Source: REBR01 sp033721915
GTDB taxonomy: Bacteria > Pseudomonadota > Gammaproteobacteria > Pseudomonadales > Oleiphilaceae
Direction: 5' to 3'
Assembly (NCBI GenBank): GCA_033721915.1
Contig: JAWWAC010000011.1
Coordinates: 1-64,000 of the forward strand
Length of the DNA: 64,000 bases
Shown: piece by piece, positions 59,549 through 64,000 of the stretch
How the letters are laid out: each line of letters starts with the position of its first letter
Numbering within the stretch: position 1 is the first letter of the stretch
Program-made: the position numbers and the translations under genes
The notes under the pieces: model-generated
What the model was told of the DNA's origin: nothing
What the model saw: the letters and a program-made list of their open reading frames with translations, nothing else
Databases searched by the model: none

Positions 59549-60919
59549 TCAGAAATTCAGTCCCAGCCCCAGAGACACCCTGTCGCGGCGGTAACGGTAG
59601 AAGTTCAGCGTGCTGTCGTTCTCGGTGTGACTTCCCCGCAGGGTCAGGCTCCAGTCACCGGCAAAGCGGTAACTCAGGCCCAGACGGGCCTCAAGGCGCC
59701 GGTCGAGGCGGTTTTCACGGAAGCGTTCGCCGCCGCTTCGGGCTTCAAAGGGGTCGGCAAAACGGCTCTCACGGTATTGCAGCCTGGCATTGAGTGACCA
59801 TTGTTGGCTGAGCCGGTAGCGCCAGAGCGTGCTCAGCTGATGACGGTCCGCGGACTGGCTGATAAAAAAGCCCTCAAAGCGGTCATCCTCCGGTGGTGCC
59901 TGCGGGTCGCCGCTTTCAAAGTCGTTGCGCCTGTCCCGTATGAAACGGTAATCGCCACGGATCAGGTGGTTGCCGAAGACATAACGGTAACCCAGCCCGG
60001 CCACTGCCTGGTGGCCCTCCTGGGACTCAAACTCGGCCCGGGTCTCTATGCGGCTGAAGGCCACTGACAGATCGGCGCGGCCCTGTCCCAGGTTGCGCTC
60101 CAGGTCGTAGTGCAGGGTGTGGTGCCGGACAATGTCCCGGCTCTGGTCAAAAAGGCGGCTGTGACTGACTCCGGGAGAATGGCGCCAGTTGAACCGCTGC
60201 CAGTCATAATGCAGTGCCAGGGAAAGTACCGAGCTGTCCTGTTCGTCCTCCTCCCGGAACTGGCGATTAAGGCCACTGGCGACCAGTCTCAGCCCCTGAC
60301 CGGGGCCGCCCTGGAGGTAGCCCGTGGTGACCAGCCTCAGCTCCGCGAAGGCATCCCCGGAGGCCGTGTTCCGGTCCGGTCTCAGAAGGGGGTTGTCGTT
60401 GTAGCCCACCAAGAAATCGATGCGGCTGCGCCAGGGTTGGCGGATACCCGCCCTGCCCCGGAACAGATCGTCCAGGTCGAGCCGCTCCAGCTGGCGTCTG
60501 GCCAGCTTGGCGATGGTCTCATCACTGGACAGCAGATAGGCCCGCTCAAAGGATTGGGCCGCGGTCAGCGCCTGTTCCAGCGCCAGGTAGGTCAGGCCCA
60601 GGTTGTAGTGCGCCAGTGGGGCATGACGGGGTTCGCTGATGAGGCTTTGAAACAGCGGAATCGCATCCCGGTAACGCCCCAGCCGGTAATACACCACGCC
60701 CAGGTTGTAGCGCAGGCTGGCAGAGGCCTGCTCGGAGCTGGCCATGGCCTGCTCGAAGGCCGCGGCGGCCTGCTCCATCTGGCCGTCCCGGAATGCCTCA
60801 ATGCCACGCTGTGCGGCGTCTTCAGCCGCAGAAACGTTGACGGCAAACAGCCACAGGGCCAATGCCAGGCACAGACAAGGAATGCGGGTGCGATCGTTCG
60901 CAGCGGGAATACGCGCCAC
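59549..60919 (-). CDS. TPR-domain outer-membrane beta-barrel protein, Slam-like architecture
   Basis: A 456-aa exported protein. Signal peptide CLCLALALWLFAVNVSAAE, three TPR motifs (residues about 35-140: GIEAFRDGQMEQAAAAFEQA, LGVVYYRLGRYRDAIPLFQ, LGLTYLALEQALTAAQSFE), then about 290 residues of alternating strands ending in Phe (RRDRVSLGLGLNF), as outer-membrane barrels do. The N-terminal TPR plus C-terminal barrel matches Slam (surface lipoprotein assembly modulator) proteins, but the identity is not certain. GTG at 60919. Last gene of the sigma-factor unit. Confidence 0.75.
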   Translation of the reverse strand: MARIPAANDRTRIPCLCLALALWLFAVNVSAAEDAAQRGIEAFRDGQMEQAAAAFEQAMASSEQASASLRYNLGVVYYRLGRYRDAIPLFQSLISEPRHAPLAHYNLGLTYLALEQALTAAQSFERAYLLSSDETIAKLARRQLERLDLDDLFRGRAGIRQPWRSRIDFLVGYNDNPLLRPDRNTASGDAFAELRLVTTGYLQGGPGQGLRLVASGLNRQFREEDEQDSSVLSLALHYDWQRFNWRHSPGVSHSRLFDQSRDIVRHHTLHYDLERNLGQGRADLSVAFSRIETRAEFESQEGHQAVAGLGYRYVFGNHLIRGDYRFIRDRRNDFESGDPQAPPEDDRFEGFFISQSADRHQLSTLWRYRLSQQWSLNARLQYRESRFADPFEARSGGERFRENRLDRRLEARLGLSYRFAGDWSLTLRGSHTENDSTLNFYRYRRDRVSLGLGLNF

Positions 60920-61001
60920 CAGAGAGCCCAGTCGTTAGCAATAGGAACAGACCAGTGTCGCAGGCTTTATGGAAACTGTCGAATTACGGTGGGAGTCTCG
61001 T

Positions 61002-61553
61002 TTATTCCACCAGGGGAAGATCCGGGTCCAGCAGGTCCGGATCGTCCTCCAGCAATGGACCGTCATTCTCATCTTCAAGAGCCGGCTCGTCCGAGCCTTC
61101 CTGCAGCTCATCAAGAATGGCCTGCTGTTCCTGCTGGGACAACTCTTCCACCATCTGATTGACGCGGTTGCTGTCGAGTGCCTCCAGCAGGCTCACCAGG
61201 CTGTTGCCCGAGAGGTCTTCCATCAGGCCTTTCAGCTCGCCGTTATCCAGGCCTTCGATCAGGCCCTGGATCTGCTCGCTGTCGGCCAGATTTCCGTCCT
61301 GTCCTGCGGCCAGGAGCTCCTGTCGCTGCTGCTCAGTAAGGCGGTTGCGCAGAGCGCGTAACAGCTCAAGACGCCCGCTGCGGGACTGCTGTGCGACGGG
61401 TTCGGACAGCTCAATCTGACGGGTGATGGAGTCCGTGAGGTTCTCCTCATCCTCGGCCATCACGCTCATGGTGACACCCAGGTCATCCGCCCAGCACAGG
61501 CTTGCAGACAGACACAGCAGGGCGGCTGTCAGCCAGTAACGGGTTTGCTTCAT
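61002..61553 (-). CDS. Exported acidic protein of unknown function
   Basis: A 183-aa protein with signal peptide MKQTRYWLTAALLCLSASLCWA and a mature part rich in Leu, Glu and Gln (LRNRLTEQQRQELLAAGQ, LLEALDSNRVNQMVEELS, then QEQQAILDELQEGSDE) ending in a very acidic tail. It looks like a soluble periplasmic helical protein. ATG at 61553 behind GGGAGGGG. The gap to the anti-sigma gene is 49 nt and that to the TPR-barrel gene 82 nt, on the same strand, so these probably form one operon. Confidence 0.7.
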   Translation of the reverse strand: MKQTRYWLTAALLCLSASLCWADDLGVTMSVMAEDEENLTDSITRQIELSEPVAQQSRSGRLELLRALRNRLTEQQRQELLAAGQDGNLADSEQIQGLIEGLDNGELKGLMEDLSGNSLVSLLEALDSNRVNQMVEELSQQEQQAILDELQEGSDEPALEDENDGPLLEDDPDLLDPDLPLVE

Positions 61554-61602
61554 GATCCCCTCCCATGGTGTGCTCAGAACACAGCCCCTTGTGTCTGTTG
61601 CT

Positions 61603-62292
61603 TTACAGTGCATTGCCATTGTCCTGATTCGAGTCTGACTCCGACTCTGTTGCCGCCCCGGGAACGGGCGCGGTAAAGGTGGCCTGCTGGTCGCCATGGC
61701 TGAGACGGGCCACGACTTCTCCGTCATCCGGGTAGAGAACGCGCATGGGCAGTGCCAGTACGTTTTCACCCGCATCCAGGTCCACCACCCAGCTCAGTTG
61801 CTGCTGTCCCGGATAGCGCTCAAGCTCTGCATGGGGGGGCAGCTCCAGAGTCAGGGTGACCCCCTGCAGCGGCTTTTCGGCATTGAAGGCCAGGCGCATG
61901 GTGCGCACCCGTTCATCCAGTGGGCGAAGTGCTTCCATACCGTTTTCGGCGGCCATTTCCTCTCCACCCGGCTGTGGAGAGCCGGGCCAGTAGACCCCCA
62001 GGGCCAGACCAAGGGCCAGACTGGCGGCGACGGCGACACCCAGCCATGAGCCGGAATGGGAGACACTCTGCTGATGCCGTGCATGGGCACTGGCCAGCAG
62101 TTGCTCGGCCGCTTCGCTGGACAGGGAGGGGGCGCCGAGGCGGCTGAGATTGGCACGCCACTGGCGCTCCAGGGACAGATGACGGCGACACCGGCCGCAT
62201 TCACGCAAATGCGCCTCAAGAGCCACTGCGTGGGCCTCGGAGAGCGCTCCGTCCAGATAATCGTCCAGGGTGTCGGTGTCACATCGCATCAT
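61603..62292 (-). CDS. Zinc-finger anti-sigma factor
   Basis: A 229-aa ZAS-type anti-sigma factor. HX3CX2C zinc motif HLRECGRC near residue 30 (N-terminal helix MMRCDTDTLDDYLDGALSE before it), one membrane helix (SWLGVAVAASLALGLALGVYW, about 80-100), and a periplasmic beta-rich domain. It should hold the sigma factor encoded just upstream inactive until an envelope signal arrives. Confidence 0.9.
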   Translation of the reverse strand: MMRCDTDTLDDYLDGALSEAHAVALEAHLRECGRCRRHLSLERQWRANLSRLGAPSLSSEAAEQLLASAHARHQQSVSHSGSWLGVAVAASLALGLALGVYWPGSPQPGGEEMAAENGMEALRPLDERVRTMRLAFNAEKPLQGVTLTLELPPHAELERYPGQQQLSWVVDLDAGENVLALPMRVLYPDDGEVVARLSHGDQQATFTAPVPGAATESESDSNQDNGNAL

Positions 62293-62301
62293 TTTTTACC
62301 T

Positions 62302-62892
62302 CTAGGACTTGACACGGCTGACGTTGGCTGCCGGTTCCAATTCAAGGGCGACTTTGCGTTTTAATTGTGCCCTTGTGCGATGCAGTCGTGATTTTATGGT
62401 GCCCACGGGGACTTCCAGTATTTCGGCAATCTCTTCCTGGGGGCGCCCTTCCATGTCATGCATGACAATGAGCGCCCTCTGATCGGGTTTCAGTTCGCCC
62501 AGTATTTTACGGATGCTTTGCCGTAGTTGCTCATTATCCAGTGAATCGGCGGGGCCTTCCAGGCTGTTGGCCATGCGCTCCATGATATCACCCTGGTCGT
62601 CATCCAGAGCTGTACTGCCGAAGGCCACCAGATTCACATCCAGACGCCGTGTCTGCTTGCGGTGGTGGTCGATAAACTGACGGTACAGAACCCGCTTGAG
62701 CCAGGGCCGCAAGCGCTCGATACGGCCCAGCTCATCGGTTTTCGGCATCAGTTTTACCAGCACGTCCTGCACCAGGTCCTCGGCATCGCTGCGTTCACCG
62801 CTGAGGTGGTAAGCCAGGCGGAAAAGGCTGTCCAGATGCGGACGAATCAGGGCATCGAACTGTTGTGCGCGTTTTTTTCCGAAGCCCAGCAT
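62302..62892 (-). CDS. ECF RNA polymerase sigma factor
   Basis: A 196-aa ECF sigma: region 2 ERSDAEDLVQDVLVKLMPKT and LRPWLKRVLYRQFIDHHRK, region 4 LKPDQRALIVMHDMEGRPQE with EEIAEILEVPVGTIKSRLHRT. It is distinct from the FecI-type sigma at 2556-3062 and belongs with a zinc-finger anti-sigma gene 9 nt downstream. The ATG at 62892 (MLGFGKKRAQQF) is preferred over one at 62940. Confidence 0.94.
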   Translation of the reverse strand: MLGFGKKRAQQFDALIRPHLDSLFRLAYHLSGERSDAEDLVQDVLVKLMPKTDELGRIERLRPWLKRVLYRQFIDHHRKQTRRLDVNLVAFGSTALDDDQGDIMERMANSLEGPADSLDNEQLRQSIRKILGELKPDQRALIVMHDMEGRPQEEIAEILEVPVGTIKSRLHRTRAQLKRKVALELEPAANVSRVKS

Positions 62893-63181
62893 GTATTGTT
62901 CTACTCCGGGAGCTGATCCCAATGCGTTGCAATGACCCAAGAAAGGCGAGCAGAATACCGCTGCCCGAGTACAGCAGCAACCTGATAGCGCATGCCTCCC
63001 CCAAGGTGACGCCTGTGAATGGTCTTGTGGGGTTACCTGTGGGAATGTTTATGGCTGCCTTACAGGAATTGTAGTCAATAAACGCCCCGGGTCTGTGTTA
63101 GTTTGGATGAGACTGGCGAACGGATCCCTTTCATTCGGCGTCCTGTCGTTACAACCAGTCTGTCATTACCGGAGTTTTCCC

Positions 63182-63592
63182 ATGCAGAATCTTTCCGCAC
63201 ACCGTCGCAGCATTGCCTTTTTCATGTCACTGATGATGCTCTTTGCCGCCGCACTGCCACTGACGGCCTCCGCAGCCATGGTGGGCACCGAGGAAATGAT
63301 TACCCAGCAGCAGGCGGATCTGGACCGTGAATCTCTGCGGGCCATGCTCGACAACAGTGAAGCAAAACAGGCCCTGCAGTCCATGGGTGTCACCCCTCAG
63401 GAGGTGGAGCAGCGCATTAACAGCCTGACACCCCAGGAACTGGCCCAGTTTGAGCAGCAACTGGCCGAGGGCCCGGTAGGTGAGGGCGTTGGCGGAGTGG
63501 TCAGCGTCATCGTGCTGTTCGTGCTGGTCTTTATCATCACGGACATGCTGTGTGCCACCAATGTGTTCTCCTTTGTCCGCTGCGTTAACTAG
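63182..63592 (+). CDS. PA2779-family exported small protein
   Basis: A 136-aa protein of the PA2779 family. Signal peptide MQNLSAHRRSIAFFMSLMML to ASAA (cleavage near residue 32), a polar helical middle (residues 40-100: LRAMLDNSEAKQALQSMGV, LTPQELAQFEQQLAEG), a Gly-Gly at 104-105 (GEGVGG), then a hydrophobic helix VVSVIVLFVLVFIITDML and a short tail with two cysteines. Paired in Pseudomonas-type genomes with the PA2778 peptidase, as here, 31 nt overlap. Function unknown. Confidence 0.85.
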   Translation: MQNLSAHRRSIAFFMSLMMLFAAALPLTASAAMVGTEEMITQQQADLDRESLRAMLDNSEAKQALQSMGVTPQEVEQRINSLTPQELAQFEQQLAEGPVGEGVGGVVSVIVLFVLVFIITDMLCATNVFSFVRCVN

Positions 63593-64000
63593 GTCTTCCG
63601 GCCGGGCCCGCCGGGTGCGGGCCGTTCCACTGCTGCTGGCATTACTGCTGTTGGCGGGCTGTGCCACTCAGTCGCAATGGCCCACCCCCGGGGCCGGGCC
63701 GGATCTGCCTGAATCCCGCCTTCTCGCCCAGGTACCCTTTCACGCCCAGGCGCGCTACCAGTGCGGCCCTGCCGCGCTGGCCATGATGCTCAACAGCCAG
63801 TCACTGCCCCATCGGCCAGAAGAACTGGTGGATCGTGTCTACCTGCCCAAAAGAGGGGGCACACTACAGGTGGAGATGGTGGCGGCGGCCCGTGAACAGG
63901 GGCTGATTGTCTACCCCCTGCGTCAGCAGACCGGGGCGATTATCGCGGAGGTGGCGGCGGGGAACCCGGTGCTGGTGATGCAGAATCTGCGTTTCTCCTG
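63561..64000 (+). CDS. PA2778-family C39-like cysteine peptidase lipoprotein, partial
   Basis: The first about 146 codons of a lipoprotein with lipobox LLLLAGC and a C39_2-type cysteine peptidase domain: VPFHAQARYQCGPAALAMML carries the nucleophile. The C-terminus, expected to include TPRs, is beyond the right edge. Start uncertain: an ATG at 63561 (MCSPLSAALTRSSG), a TTG at 63573 or a GTG at 63615. It overlaps the end of the PA2779-like gene, so the two are co-translated. Confidence 0.82.
   Translation, partial: MCSPLSAALTRSSGRARRVRAVPLLLALLLLAGCATQSQWPTPGAGPDLPESRLLAQVPFHAQARYQCGPAALAMMLNSQSLPHRPEELVDRVYLPKRGGTLQVEMVAAAREQGLIVYPLRQQTGAIIAEVAAGNPVLVMQNLRFS

Overview
The window is about 64 kb of GC-rich, tightly packed chromosome from a gammaproteobacterium, most probably a marine or halophilic relative of Pseudomonas. 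I base this on family content (YheV, PA4642, PA2778 and PA2779 families, an aa3 cytochrome oxidase cluster with a DUF2909 gene) and on gene order: glyQ-glyS, an LpxL-type acyltransferase, trkH-trkA-rsmB-fmt-def, lysM-dprA-tsaC-hemF-aroE. As I remember it, this order matches the origin-proximal part of Pseudomonas chromosomes. No database search was possible, so the genus is left open.

Layout. 1-3.1 kb: a FecI/FecR/FecA-type iron uptake and surface-signalling unit behind a near-perfect Fur box. 3.3-6.1 kb: an accessory patch with a half-length Ca2+/cation antiporter, a HigBA-like toxin-antitoxin pair, a BrnTA pair and tRNA-Pro(CGG). 6.2-28.4 kb: housekeeping genes for tRNA charging, lipid A acylation, K+ uptake, rRNA methylation, initiator formylation/deformylation, DNA uptake, t6A synthesis, heme and shikimate steps, a small heat shock protein and oligopeptidase A. 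28.4-32.3 kb: a solute-binding-like protein, DoxX, an unknown and a MATE exporter. 32.4-40.9 kb: the complete aa3 cytochrome c oxidase cluster (subunits II, I, III, CtaG, SURF1, heme A synthesis, Sco). 41.4-47.1 kb: a TetR/adaptor/RND pump/hydrolase operon. 47.5-56.6 kb: an IS200/RAYT-like transposase, a NAPE-PLD-like hydrolase, a TetR/old-yellow-enzyme pair, a bacterial voltage-gated sodium channel, a serine hydrolase, lipoproteins and a DEDDh exonuclease. 56.8-64 kb: queC-queE, an Lpp-like lipoprotein, an L,D-transpeptidase, an ECF sigma/anti-sigma unit with a TPR/beta-barrel protein, and a divergent PA2779-PA2778 pair cut by the window edge.

The most unusual feature is a short motif, GGGACAGGCAC(T), scattered in irregular clusters through intergenic gaps: 22.3, 29.4, 41.1, 47.2 and 51.6 kb, with single copies elsewhere. 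It is neither a CRISPR array nor a palindromic REP. One cluster sits next to the only transposase, one has become the start codon of a TetR gene, one splits the tsaC-hemF gap, and one grades out of a 7-bp tandem repeat. The second most interesting item is the ECF/Slam-like/PA2779-PA2778 region, where an exported small protein carries a Gly-Gly before a hydrophobic tail and is encoded next to a C39-like cysteine peptidase lipoprotein.
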